Source of the DNA: Bog-756 sp963704585
GTDB lineage: Bacteria; Actinomycetota; Acidimicrobiia; Acidimicrobiales; RAAP-2
Assembly (NCBI GenBank): GCA_963704585.1
Contig: OY969919.1
Span: 1,178,001-1,242,000, forward strand
Length of the DNA: 64,000 nucleotides
Direction of reading: 5' to 3'
Shown: positions 50,899-59,679 of the stretch, in pieces
Layout of the letters: each line of letters starts with the position of its first letter
Numbering within the stretch: position 1 is the stretch's first letter
Program-made: the position numbers and the translations under genes
Notes under the pieces: generated by a model
What the model saw: only the letters and a program-made list of their open reading frames with translations
Databases searched by the model: none
What the model was told of the DNA's origin: nothing

Positions 50899-51636
50899 TC
50901 AGGCGGTCGGGTGTCCGGCGTCGGCCGGAACGACGGCCGGGCCCGGACCGGTGTCGGTGCCCGACACCGCGTCGGGTCCGCCCTCCTCGCACTCGCGGAG
51001 CCACGCCGGCACGTGGCGCGCCGCCCACGCCGTGGAGATCCGGCCGGTGACCATGGAGCGCAGCGCGTCACGGTGGGCGAGGGCGAGGACGACGTGGACC
51101 GCGACGACGGCGAAGACCGCGAACGCGCACGCGTCGTGGACGAAAGTGGCACCGGTCCGCCAGGAGACGGGCACCGCGCCGAACCAGTGCATGACGGCGC
51201 CGCTCGCCAGCATGACGACGATCACACCACCGGTGAAGGCCACGTTGAGCTTCTGCCCCGGGTTGAACTTGTCGGCGTCGAGCGTGGACGTGCCGGCACT
51301 CCGGATCCAGCGCACCTCCTCGCGGGTCCAGAGGTTGCACCGCCGGATGTCCCGTCGCATGCGCACGCCCCAGGGTCCGAGCAGTGAGACCACGAGTGGC
51401 AACGGCAGGGCGAGTCCCGCCCAGAGGTGGATCTCGGCGAGCAGGTGGCGGCGGCCGACCAGGCCGCCGAGCGATCCGAGATAGAGCGGCAGAGCGGTCG
51501 CCATGAGGACGGCGAAGAGCAGCGCGTTGGCCCAGTGGGCGGCGCGTTGCACCTCGTCGAACCGGAGCAGCCTGCGCACGGGCTGCGACGGCGTCCCGAT
51601 CGGCGTCCCGGCGTCGGGATCGAGACGAAGGCCCAT
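50899..51636 (-). CDS. Cytochrome b/b6-type membrane subunit of a molybdoenzyme
   Basis: The 245-residue protein has four membrane helices with heme-ligand histidines in or near them: HWANALLFAVLMATALPLY, HLLAEIHLWAGLALPLPLV, VIVVMLASGAVMHWF and FVHDACAFAVFAVVAVHVVL. This is the cytochrome b561/formate-dehydrogenase gamma type fold. The ATG overlaps the TGA of the molybdoenzyme gene (TGATG), so it should pass electrons between the membrane pool and that enzyme, as YedZ/MsrQ does for YedY/MsrP. Confidence 0.85.
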   Translation of the reverse strand: MGLRLDPDAGTPIGTPSQPVRRLLRFDEVQRAAHWANALLFAVLMATALPLYLGSLGGLVGRRHLLAEIHLWAGLALPLPLVVSLLGPWGVRMRRDIRRCNLWTREEVRWIRSAGTSTLDADKFNPGQKLNVAFTGGVIVVMLASGAVMHWFGAVPVSWRTGATFVHDACAFAVFAVVAVHVVLALAHRDALRSMVTGRISTAWAARHVPAWLRECEEGGPDAVSGTDTGPGPAVVPADAGHPTA

Positions 51637-52373
51637 CAGGTCGTGACACCCGGGTCGGTCGGACCGGTCGACCCGTCGAGCCAACCGTTGACCGGGTAGC
51701 CGTTCTGCTCCCAGTAGCCGGGCACCACCTGGTCCATGACGCGGATCGCCGAGAGCCACTTGATCGACTTGTAGCCGAACATCGGCGCGACGTAGAGACG
51801 GACCGGGCCACCGTGCTCGGTCGTGACCGGCGCGCCGAGCATCCGGTACGCGACGAGGACGTCGGGCAGCTGTGCCTGCTCGAGGGTCAGGCTCTCGGCG
51901 TCGGTCTGGTCGTAGGACTCGAAGGCGAGCGCGACCGCACCGGGACGCAGGCCAGCCGCGTCCAACAGCTCGGTGAGCCGCACGCCCTCCCAGTGGACCT
52001 GGGGCACCCGCCAGCCCGTCACGCACTGGAAGTCACGGACCAGCGACGTGCGCGGCATGGCTTCGAGCTCCGCGAGCGAGTACGTCTTCGGTCGCTCGAC
52101 GAGCCCGGTCACCTCGAGCCGGTAGTCGGCGGGTGCGATCGACGGGTAGTCCCCGCTCACCGAGTAGATGCGGAAGCGGTCCGAGCCGGGGAGGAGGCCC
52201 CCGAGTCCCGAGCCGAGCGCGTCACCGATGGCCGCCTGCACCCGACCACCGAACGCGATGCCCGCGGCACCGAGCCCCGCCATGCCGAGGAAGAGCCTCC
52301 GCCCGACCGCAACCCGCCGGGGCGGCGCAGGAGCGGTTGGCCCGTCCGGCACATCGACCACACGGGTCAGCAT
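51636..52373 (-). CDS. Molybdopterin-dependent oxidoreductase (sulfite oxidase/YedY fold)
   Basis: The 245-residue protein begins with a Tat-like segment (VGRRLFLGMAGLGAAGIAFG). Its SUOX-fold core is YRLEVTGLVERPKTYSLAEL, LVRDFQCVTGW with molybdenum ligand Cys117, VHWEGVRLTELLDAAG, TLEQAQLPDVLVAYRMLG, HGGPVRLYVAPMFGYKSIKW and GYWEQNGY. It would act outside the membrane on a sulfoxide- or sulfite-like substrate, paired with the cytochrome b encoded next. Confidence 0.9.
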   Translation of the reverse strand: MLTRVVDVPDGPTAPAPPRRVAVGRRLFLGMAGLGAAGIAFGGRVQAAIGDALGSGLGGLLPGSDRFRIYSVSGDYPSIAPADYRLEVTGLVERPKTYSLAELEAMPRTSLVRDFQCVTGWRVPQVHWEGVRLTELLDAAGLRPGAVALAFESYDQTDAESLTLEQAQLPDVLVAYRMLGAPVTTEHGGPVRLYVAPMFGYKSIKWLSAIRVMDQVVPGYWEQNGYPVNGWLDGSTGPTDPGVTT

Positions 52374-52462
52374 AGGAGGGCCGCCGGCGGCGGCGGCTTC
52401 GCGACCAGACCGTGTGCGCCGCGAACCGGGGATCGCGGACGGGTCCGTGCTAGGAAGGACCC

Positions 52463-53896
52463 ATGCGGCGTGCGGGCCGGTGGCGAACCCTCGTGACGGC
52501 GGCGGTCGGCGGGCTCGCGGTCACCGCCGCGGCGTGCGGTTCGAGCGCACCGGCCTCGACGGGCTCGGGGAGCACGGCCTCCCAGCCGCTTGCGATCACC
52601 TGGATGCCGGGCACGGCCGCGCCCGGCACACCCGCCCGGCTGGACAAGGTCGGCGTCATCAAGGTCGGGCCCGCGGCAGCGAAGAACGTGCTCGTCCTCG
52701 AACCGGGCACCTCCGCGGCGGCCGCGTACTTCGTCCCGCTCGCCCAGTGGATCGTCTCGAAGGTCCCGGGCTGGCAGGTCTGGGCCGTCGAGCGCCGGGA
52801 GAGCCTGCTCGAGGACCAGTCGGTCCTCACCCTCTACAAGGAGCACAAGGTCTCGACCACCGAGCTCTACGACTACTACCTCGGCTTCCTCAAGGACACG
52901 AGCATCACCCACCACTACCAGATCGTGCAGAACTCCACGGTCGAGTACGCGAAGCAGTGGGGCATGGCCGTCGCCGTCGGCGACCTGCACATCGTGATCG
53001 GCGCGGCCGAACGGCTCGGGGGCAAGGTCGTGCTCGGCGGGCACTCGCTGGGCGGATCGGTGGTCACCGCGTACGCCACATGGGACTTCGGGGGGCACGC
53101 CGGCGCCGACGGCCTGGCCGGGCTCGTGTACATCGACGGCGGGAGCAGCCCGACCCCTATTTCGGCGACGACCGCCACGCAGACCCTCGCCGCGCTCGAG
53201 GCGCCCGACGTCTCGCCGTGGCTCACCTTCGGAGGGTTCCCGGCGCCCCTGGCCGGCCTCTTCAACGCGACCGGCTCGGCGACCGCGCTGCTCGACCCCG
53301 ACGCGCCCTCGCTCGGCCAGAGCTCGGGCCTCCTGCCGTCGGAGCTGATCCCGCCGGTGCCGGTCTCGAACATCGGCCAGTACGGGTACGCGCTCAACGT
53401 CGCCACGTCGCCCCCGAGCCTCGAGGCGGCGCAGGCACACCTCGGCACGGGGATCGCGTCGACGGGTCCGGTGCACGGGTGGGACGGCACCGGCGCGCTC
53501 ACCCCGATCGCACGGTTCGCCACGATGTTCTCCGGCGCGGGGATCAAGGATGCGGACGGGACCGAGTGGTACTTCCCCCAGCGCCTGACCGACGACACGG
53601 CGGTCGTCGCCAACGGGAACGCCAACCCCGCCCAAGCCGTCCTCGGTGTCCAGGCGACCATGGGGCACGAGCTCCCGAAGCACCTGCTGCTCTACGCATT
53701 CGCGACGTCGCTGGGCAAGTCCGCGGTCTTGCAGGCGGCGAGCGGTCTCGCGGCGCAGTCGGGGATCCCCTCCTCGAACGTCACACTCGTCGACCGGCAG
53801 ACCACCTACGCGCACAACGATCCGGCGGGCGCCTACCCCGACAACGCCTTCTTCGACGCACTCGTCCCCTTCCTCGAGAAGGCCGCACAGGGCTGA
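52463..53896 (+). CDS. Secreted alpha/beta hydrolase lipoprotein
   Basis: The 477-residue protein has a lipoprotein signal (LVTAAVGGLAVTAAAC, lipobox AAAC at ~22-25). The hydrolase core holds NVLVLEPGTSAAAAYF, VWAVERRESLLEDQS, GGKVVLGGHSLGGSVVTAYA with the nucleophile Ser, LVYIDGG, and VDRQTTYAHNDPAGAYPDN with a candidate His. It appears to be a surface-anchored esterase or lipase; the substrate is unknown. It is divergent from the molybdoenzyme gene by 89 bases. Confidence 0.83.
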   Translation: MRRAGRWRTLVTAAVGGLAVTAAACGSSAPASTGSGSTASQPLAITWMPGTAAPGTPARLDKVGVIKVGPAAAKNVLVLEPGTSAAAAYFVPLAQWIVSKVPGWQVWAVERRESLLEDQSVLTLYKEHKVSTTELYDYYLGFLKDTSITHHYQIVQNSTVEYAKQWGMAVAVGDLHIVIGAAERLGGKVVLGGHSLGGSVVTAYATWDFGGHAGADGLAGLVYIDGGSSPTPISATTATQTLAALEAPDVSPWLTFGGFPAPLAGLFNATGSATALLDPDAPSLGQSSGLLPSELIPPVPVSNIGQYGYALNVATSPPSLEAAQAHLGTGIASTGPVHGWDGTGALTPIARFATMFSGAGIKDADGTEWYFPQRLTDDTAVVANGNANPAQAVLGVQATMGHELPKHLLLYAFATSLGKSAVLQAASGLAAQSGIPSSNVTLVDRQTTYAHNDPAGAYPDNAFFDALVPFLEKAAQG

Positions 53897-53921
53897 GCGG
53901 CATGATCCCGGGGGTCCGCCG

Positions 53922-54902
53922 GTGACGCTGCTCGCGACCCCGTGGTCCACCGCCCTCGGGCTGCGCGCCCCGATCCTCAACGCGCCGATGGGCGGCGTGG
54001 CGGGCGGCGACCTCGCGACGGCGGTGTCCCGCGCCGGCGGGCTCGGCATGATCGGCATCGGCAGCGCGGGCTCGGTCGCACTCGTCGAACGCGAGACCGC
54101 CCCACCGCAGCAGGCCGGCGTGCGCTTCGGCGTCGGACTCCTGGCATGGAAGCTCGCCGCCGATCCCGCGCTGCTCGACGCCGCGCTCGAGGCGGGGCCG
54201 ACCCTCGCCTCCGTGAGCTTCGGCGAGACGTGGACGTGGGTGCACCGGGTGCACGGCGCCGGTGCGCTCGCAGTGGCCCAGGTCGCGGACGTCGACAGCG
54301 CGCGTCGTGCCGCGGACGCCGGCGCGGACGCGGTCGTCGCACGCGGTGCCGAGGGGGGCGGCCACGGCGCCCCGACGGTGGGCACGCTGCCGCTGCTCGA
54401 AGGCGTGCTCGAGTCGGTCACCGTCCCGGTCCTTGCCGCCGGCGGGATCTCCTCCCCCCGGGGCCTCGCCGCGGTGCTTGCTGCCGGCGCCTCGGCCGCG
54501 TGGCTCGGGACCGCGTTCGCCGCCTGCCCGGAGTCGCTCGCCTCCGACGGGACCCGCAGGGCCCTGCTCGAGGCGACCGAGACCGACACGGTGACCACCC
54601 GCGCGTTCGATGTCGGTCTCGGCTACGCGTGGCCCGTCGAGTACCCCGAGAGGGTGCTCGCCAACCGGTTCTCGGTGGAGTGGTGCGGACGTGAAGACTC
54701 CCTCGCGGAGGACGACCGCGCCCGGGGACGGCTCCGGGACGCGATCGAGGCGGACGACCGGCGGATCGCACAGGTCGATGCCGGACAGGGCGTGCGGCTC
54801 GTGACCGAGGTCCGTTCGGCCGCACGCGTGATCGAGCAGCTGTGCGAGGGCGCGCACGCACTGCTTTCGTCGTGGGGCACGCCGAACGCCGCCAATTCCT
54901 GA
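53922..54902 (+). CDS. Nitronate monooxygenase-like flavoprotein
   Basis: The 326-residue protein has the 2-nitropropane-dioxygenase TIM barrel: LRAPILNAPMGGVAGGDLAT, AVSRAGGLGMIGIG, RFGVGLLAW, ADAVVARGAEGGGHGA (FMN phosphate loop and candidate catalytic His), VPVLAAGGISSPRGLAAVLA and GASAAWLGTAFAAC. Such enzymes oxidise nitronates such as propionate-3-nitronate with FMN. The start is the GTG at 53922, just after the hydrolase gene. Confidence 0.88.
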   Translation: MTLLATPWSTALGLRAPILNAPMGGVAGGDLATAVSRAGGLGMIGIGSAGSVALVERETAPPQQAGVRFGVGLLAWKLAADPALLDAALEAGPTLASVSFGETWTWVHRVHGAGALAVAQVADVDSARRAADAGADAVVARGAEGGGHGAPTVGTLPLLEGVLESVTVPVLAAGGISSPRGLAAVLAAGASAAWLGTAFAACPESLASDGTRRALLEATETDTVTTRAFDVGLGYAWPVEYPERVLANRFSVEWCGREDSLAEDDRARGRLRDAIEADDRRIAQVDAGQGVRLVTEVRSAARVIEQLCEGAHALLSSWGTPNAANS

Positions 54903-55082
54903 TCGCCGACGGGAGACGTGCCGTGCGTGTCTCGCGTGACGCGAGGATGAACGTTGTGCGACGCCGATTGACCCGGCGTCTCCACCTCAATACCGTGGAT
55001 TCGGAGGGGCGCTCGTGGAGGGGCGTGGCGACCGTCGTCGGCCCGAGCAGGCGGCGGTGGAAAAGTGCAAGGAGGCGCTGCC

Positions 55083-55574
55083 ATGATCCGGCGTTCCGTT
55101 CTCGCTGTCTCCCTCGTGGTCCTCGGTACGGAGTTCCTCGCGACAGGTGTGGGTGGCGCGGCCGTCCATCCGAAGGTCGGCCCGCACCAGTACTTCGACG
55201 GCTCGGTCAACGGTTCGACCGGCGTGACCTCGCCCGCGGTGATCAAGGTGATCTGCCCGGGACCGGTCGGGACGACGGGTCACCCGCTCGCCGGCCAGGT
55301 GGTCGAAGTCAACCTCGCCGTCGCGGTCCTCGCCGACTCCGGCTACACGGGGAACAACGCGACCTCGATCGGTGTCTTCTTCGGCGCTCCGCCGCCGGCC
55401 GCCGGACCCGGCCAGGTGAACTTCACGAGGTACGGCGTCCGGAAGGCGATCCCGACCTCGCTCAACCTGCCCTGCGGCGGGAGCGGGGTGGTGACCTTCG
55501 TGCCGTTCCCGCAGAGTCCACCGACCTCGCACGCCGCGACGGTGCCCGTGCTCTTCGCCAACATCGCGGCGTGA
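55083..55574 (+). CDS. Small secreted protein, unknown function
   Basis: The 163-residue protein has a signal peptide (SVLAVSLVVLGTEFLATGVGG) and a beta-rich body with SPAVIKVICPGP, GQVVEVNLAVAV, TSIGVFFGAP, PTSLNLPCGGSGVVTFVPFP and two cysteines that may pair. I do not recognise a named family. AAGGAGG precedes ATG 55083. Single gene followed by a strong hairpin at 55675-55707. Confidence 0.75.
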   Translation: MIRRSVLAVSLVVLGTEFLATGVGGAAVHPKVGPHQYFDGSVNGSTGVTSPAVIKVICPGPVGTTGHPLAGQVVEVNLAVAVLADSGYTGNNATSIGVFFGAPPPAAGPGQVNFTRYGVRKAIPTSLNLPCGGSGVVTFVPFPQSPPTSHAATVPVLFANIAA

Positions 55575-55674
55575 CACCCGGCACCTGACCGATCGTCCGG
55601 TCCACCCCGAGGACGCTCGGGCAATGTCCGGCTGCACCCGGGCGCCTGCGGAGCGCGACCAGACCCGGCCGCGC

Positions 55675-55707
55675 GACGAACGGCGGCGCAACGAGCCGCC
55701 GTTCGTC
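55675..55707. terminator. 13-bp perfect hairpin between convergent genes
   Basis: GACGAACGGCGGC at 55675-55687 and GCCGCCGTTCGTC at 55695-55707 form a perfect 13-bp stem with a 7-base loop. It lies about 100 bases after the secreted-protein stop and 23 bases after the end of the VWA-repeat gene on the other strand. No T-tract; likely a bidirectional terminator. Confidence 0.6.
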
Positions 55708-55729
55708 CGCGTCTCTGCCACTGTCGGTT

Positions 55730-58012
55730 CTAGGAGGCCGCCCGACTGGCCGAGTTGATGGCGAAGATCCCCTGGTTCAGTGGTTGGCCGCCCATCGAGC
55801 CGAGGAAGGGTGCGCCGCCGAGGGCGAACACGCCGCCGTCGCCCGCAGACAGCCAGTAGCCGCCGGCCGGGTCGGCGGCGATTCCCGACACCGGGCTCAC
55901 CAGTGTCACGCCGCCCATCGAGCCGCCGAAGACCGCGTCTCCGAAGGCGAAGACGCCGCCATCGCTCGCGACCAACCAGTAGCCGGCTCCGTCGGGGGTC
56001 GCGGCGATGCCGACCACGCCGCCGTTGAGGTGGGTGCCGCCCATCGATCCGTGGTATCCGGCGTCACCGAAGGCGAACACCCCGCCGTCGGACTCGACGA
56101 TCCAGTAGCCCTTGCCGTCCGGTGTGGCCGCAATCCCCACGGGCAGACCGAGATGGGCGGGGCTGCCGGAGATGGTGGTCGCGTCGCCCTCGAACGTCGC
56201 GTCGCCGTAGGGCACGACCTTGGCGACGCCCCGTGGAGGTAGCTCGAGGACCCAGTAGCCCTTGCCGTCCGGTGTGGCCGCAATGCCGAGGAACGTCGGG
56301 AGGAGGTCCCGCGGCGTGCCGGCGAGCGACGCCTGTGGACTCCCGTACGAACCCGCGTCACCGAACGGCACGATCGCACCGGTCGAGGCGTTGAGGATCC
56401 AATACCCGTTGGTGTCCGGCGTCGTCGCCATCGACCAGCAGCTGCCGTCGGGCATGATGCGGTCGGCGGTCACCGGTGGGCAGGCGGCCAGATCGGCACC
56501 GGTCGAACCGTAGAACGGCACGCCGTAGTCGAAGATCCCGCCGTCCCCGCCCAGGAGCCGGTATCCCTGGGTGCCGGCCGGACCAGCGGTGAAGCAGTGG
56601 ACGGCGACCGGCACCGATCCGAGCTGCCCGCCGCTGCTCGTGTCGACGAAGTTCACGTCGAAGTTCCCGTCGATCGCGCTGCCGTCGCCCTTCAGCGTGA
56701 GCTCGAAGCTCGCGGTCCCGCCGGGTGAGACGTTGTCGACCGTGCTCGGGCTCGGGGTCACCGACGTCACGCCCGCCGGCAGTGCCGACGTCGAGATGCC
56801 GACGTCGACCGGGCGGGTCGCCGACTCCTCGACGGTGTTGACGATCGCGGTGGCGAGGTCGCTCGGCGAGCCGGAGGTGCTGAAGACGAGCGGCGTGCCG
56901 CTGGAGTCCGTCGCGCCGGTCAGGCGCGCGACGCTCGACATCCAGACGGACTCGCTGCCCGAAGGGCCGCCCTCACTGGTGGGTGCCGCGCCGGGTCCCA
57001 TTCCCAACACCCGGATTCCGAGCTTGTTGAGTGCGGCGATCGTCCCCTGCACCGTGGCCGCGCCTGCAGGTGCGACCGCTCCCTCCACCGTGTTGGTCGC
57101 CGGATCGGTGGTGTCGGCCACGTAGCCAAACCGGTTGGATCCCGGGTTGGTCGAGGTCGAGGCGAAGTTGGCCACTGGCTCGCTGTCGCCGTTGATCGAC
57201 GTGATCGTCGAGGGGATCGCCGCGCTCGACGCGAAGGCCGCAACCGTGCCGGTGTCCGTCGCGACGATCACGAGGTGGAGTGCGCCCGGCCGCCAGCCGA
57301 TGCCGCCCAGTGTCCCGCTCGTCAGCGCCACGTTGGAGGAGAAGGGCGGGACGTCGCCGCTCACGCCGGGGTTCTCCTGCGTGGCGAGCGCGCCGGCCGG
57401 CCCGCTGTCGAGCGTCGAGCCGTTGCCGTTGCCGTCGAGTCCCGTACCGGTCGCGAGCTGCGAGAGACCTTCGAGGTCGGTCTCTGGTCCGTCGCCCCCG
57501 GAGCCCGGCAGCTGGTCGGCCAGCCCCACCGCGTTCGAGACGAGCGTCCCGAGCGCGCTCGTGCCACCGGCGGTCGCGGCGGTCACGATCGGCTGATCGA
57601 GGATGAACGGCCGCGACGTGTTCGTGTCGCCGTCCTGCGCGGACCAGGCACCGCCGTAGTCCTTGAACATCGAGACGCCGAAGCCGAGGCTCGTCGTCGG
57701 CAGCGCGGTCTGGAGCTGGTCGACCACCGAGGTGAAGGTCGACGCGACGCTCGACCACTGCCCGGAGAAGCTTCCCGTGTCATCGAGGAGCAGGGCGACG
57801 TCGACCTTGTCGTTGACTGACGACGACGGGAGGGTGATCGACACCGGTTCGCTCTGTCCCGGCGCGGCACCGGTACAGAGCGGCCCGCTCGTGATCGAGA
57901 TGCCTCCCGGAGGACTGATCGTCTGGGCTCCCGCGGCGCCTGGGAGGAGGCTCCAACCGGCGGCGGCCACAACGGTGACCGCGGCGACCTTCACGAACCG
58001 GATCGTCCTCAT
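55730..58012 (-). CDS. Secreted VWA-domain protein with C-terminal surface repeats
   Basis: The 760-residue protein has a signal peptide (FVKVAAVTVVAAAGWSLLPG). A von Willebrand A/integrin-beta-like domain follows (~65-390): DVALLLDDTGSFSGQW as a MIDAS-like DxTxS, VSMFKDYGGAWSAQ, LHLVIVATDTGTVAAF and LNKLGIRVLGMGPGA. A beta-sandwich region comes next (~405-480), then six or seven repeats of the GYWIVESDGGVFAFGDAGYHGS type to the end. AAAGGAG lies before ATG 58012. Metal-dependent adhesion to an extracellular ligand is inferred. It shares the repeats with the proteins at 4036-5964 and 28906-30555. Confidence 0.82.
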   Translation of the reverse strand: MRTIRFVKVAAVTVVAAAGWSLLPGAAGAQTISPPGGISITSGPLCTGAAPGQSEPVSITLPSSSVNDKVDVALLLDDTGSFSGQWSSVASTFTSVVDQLQTALPTTSLGFGVSMFKDYGGAWSAQDGDTNTSRPFILDQPIVTAATAGGTSALGTLVSNAVGLADQLPGSGGDGPETDLEGLSQLATGTGLDGNGNGSTLDSGPAGALATQENPGVSGDVPPFSSNVALTSGTLGGIGWRPGALHLVIVATDTGTVAAFASSAAIPSTITSINGDSEPVANFASTSTNPGSNRFGYVADTTDPATNTVEGAVAPAGAATVQGTIAALNKLGIRVLGMGPGAAPTSEGGPSGSESVWMSSVARLTGATDSSGTPLVFSTSGSPSDLATAIVNTVEESATRPVDVGISTSALPAGVTSVTPSPSTVDNVSPGGTASFELTLKGDGSAIDGNFDVNFVDTSSGGQLGSVPVAVHCFTAGPAGTQGYRLLGGDGGIFDYGVPFYGSTGADLAACPPVTADRIMPDGSCWSMATTPDTNGYWILNASTGAIVPFGDAGSYGSPQASLAGTPRDLLPTFLGIAATPDGKGYWVLELPPRGVAKVVPYGDATFEGDATTISGSPAHLGLPVGIAATPDGKGYWIVESDGGVFAFGDAGYHGSMGGTHLNGGVVGIAATPDGAGYWLVASDGGVFAFGDAVFGGSMGGVTLVSPVSGIAADPAGGYWLSAGDGGVFALGGAPFLGSMGGQPLNQGIFAINSASRAAS

Positions 58013-58323
58013 CGACAGGCTCCTTTGCATCTCGCGCGACGCATTGCGGTGCGATGGTCGGGCAACCCATCCTCTCGACCGGCGGGGGGTCTCCGGCACT
58101 TCGAGGTCGCTCCGCCATCATGCGGTGGACTCGCACGGTCCGGTAGGGACCAAGGTCCCGTCGATCGCAACGTGCGTTGCGCGCAATGCGCCGTCTCAGG
58201 TACGCAGTGCGCGCGGTGCGCGCGGCGTCGGGTGCGCGCCGCGTGCGGTGTCAAGTGCGCAGCGCGCGCGGGACATGCGTGGCGCGCGGCCGGCGCACGA
58301 GATGAGTTGCGCGCCGCGCGGCG
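58013..58323. other. GCGCGC-rich non-coding stretch upstream of the VWA-repeat gene
   Basis: This 311-base gap lies between the acyl-CoA dehydrogenase stop and the VWA gene start. At 58177-58320 it has at least seven GCGCGC hexamers in long alternating purine-pyrimidine runs, including a directly repeated GTGCGCGCG and the perfect palindrome TTGCGCGCAA at 58177-58186. No gene or RNA was recognised. Confidence 0.6.
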
Positions 58324-59622
58324 TCAGCGGTCCGAGGTCTCGAGCTCGAGCAGCCTGGCGAAGCGCTCCTTCGCCTCGGCCCGCCGGGTCGGGACGTGCT
58401 CCGTCGGGACATCCACCGGCGCATAGCCCTTCAGGGTGCGGCGGGCGACGGTCACCTTGTGGACCTCGTCGGGGCCGTCGTAGATCCTGGCGGCACGGGC
58501 GTGCCGGTACATGGACTCGAGCGGGAGGTCGGTCGAGAAGCCGAGCGCGCCGTGCACCTGGATGGCCCGGTCGATGACGTTGTAGAGAACGCCGGCGCCG
58601 TAGTACTTGATCATGGCGATCTCGATCCGGGCGGCGGATGCCCCCTCCCGGTCCATCTTCCACGCCGCGTACAGGGTCATGAGCCGGGCGGCGGTCATCT
58701 CGGCGAGGGAGTCGGACACCCAGTTCTGGACCGTCTGCTTGTCCGCGAGGAGTGAGCCGTGGGTCGTGCGCGACACCGCGCGCTCGCAGAGCATGTCGAA
58801 GGCCCGCTTCGACTGGCCGAGCCACCGCATGCAGTGGTGGATGCGTCCCGGACCCAAGCGGTGCTGGGCGAGGACGAAGCCCTCCCCTTCGTTGCCGACG
58901 AGATGGTCGTAGGGGACGCGGACCTCGCGGTAGACGATCTCGGCATGTCCCCCGAAGGTGCCGAAGCGCTCGACCGGGTCCTCCATCGTCGCCACGTCAC
59001 GGACGATGTCCACCCCGGGGGTGTCCACCGGCACCACGATCATCGAGCAGCCCTGATAGGGATGGATGTCGGGGTTGGTGACCGCCATCACGATCAGGAA
59101 GTCGGCGACCGAGCCGTTGCTCGTGAACCACTTGTGCCCGTTGATCACCCATTCGTCGCCGTCGCGCACCGCCGACGTGGTGATCATGGTGGGATCCGCG
59201 CCCGCGCCGGGCTCCGTCATCGAGAATCCGCTCCGCAGGTCGCCGTCGAGGAGTGGCTGAAGCCACCGCTCGCGCTGCTCGGTGCGTCCCGAGTGCTCGA
59301 TGCCGATGGCCAGCAGCTCCGCGTTGCCCGAGTCGGGGGCGTTGTTCCCGAAGACGACCGGGCCGTACGGGGTCTGGCCGAGGATCTCGTGCATGAGGCC
59401 CAGGCGGACCTGCCCGAACCCTCCGCCGCCAAGCTCCGGCGGGAGGTGTGCGGCCCACAGCCCGCGCCGCTTGACCTCGTCCTGCAGCGGTCGGACCGCA
59501 CGCAGCATCGTCTCGTGATCGAGGTCGAGCGTCTCGAGCGGAAAGATCTCGTCGCGCACGAACGTCCGCATCCAGGCGAGCTGCTCCTCGAATTCGGGCT
59601 CGGTCGAAAAGTCCCATGCCAC
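58324..59622 (-). CDS. Acyl-CoA dehydrogenase family protein
   Basis: The 432-residue protein has the ACAD fold. Helical N-domain: LAWMRTFVRDEIFPLETL, GLWAAHLPPELGGGGFGQVR. FAD beta-domain: FSMTEPGAGADPTMITTSAV, INGHKWFTSNGSVADFLIVM. C-domain: GPGRIHHCMRWLGQSKRAFD, QVHGALGFSTDLPLE and RIYDGPDEVHKVTVARR, resembling ACAD10/11-type long-chain or 4-hydroxy-acyl branches. The start is probably GTG 59622; ATG 59643 is the alternative. It is divergent from bioB with only 57 bases between. Confidence 0.9.
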   Translation of the reverse strand: MAWDFSTEPEFEEQLAWMRTFVRDEIFPLETLDLDHETMLRAVRPLQDEVKRRGLWAAHLPPELGGGGFGQVRLGLMHEILGQTPYGPVVFGNNAPDSGNAELLAIGIEHSGRTEQRERWLQPLLDGDLRSGFSMTEPGAGADPTMITTSAVRDGDEWVINGHKWFTSNGSVADFLIVMAVTNPDIHPYQGCSMIVVPVDTPGVDIVRDVATMEDPVERFGTFGGHAEIVYREVRVPYDHLVGNEGEGFVLAQHRLGPGRIHHCMRWLGQSKRAFDMLCERAVSRTTHGSLLADKQTVQNWVSDSLAEMTAARLMTLYAAWKMDREGASAARIEIAMIKYYGAGVLYNVIDRAIQVHGALGFSTDLPLESMYRHARAARIYDGPDEVHKVTVARRTLKGYAPVDVPTEHVPTRRAEAKERFARLLELETSDR

Positions 59623-59679
59623 GGTGGTCCCCCGTTCGTCCATTTCTGCCGGTGGCGCCGTGCCCACTACCGTGGCGGC

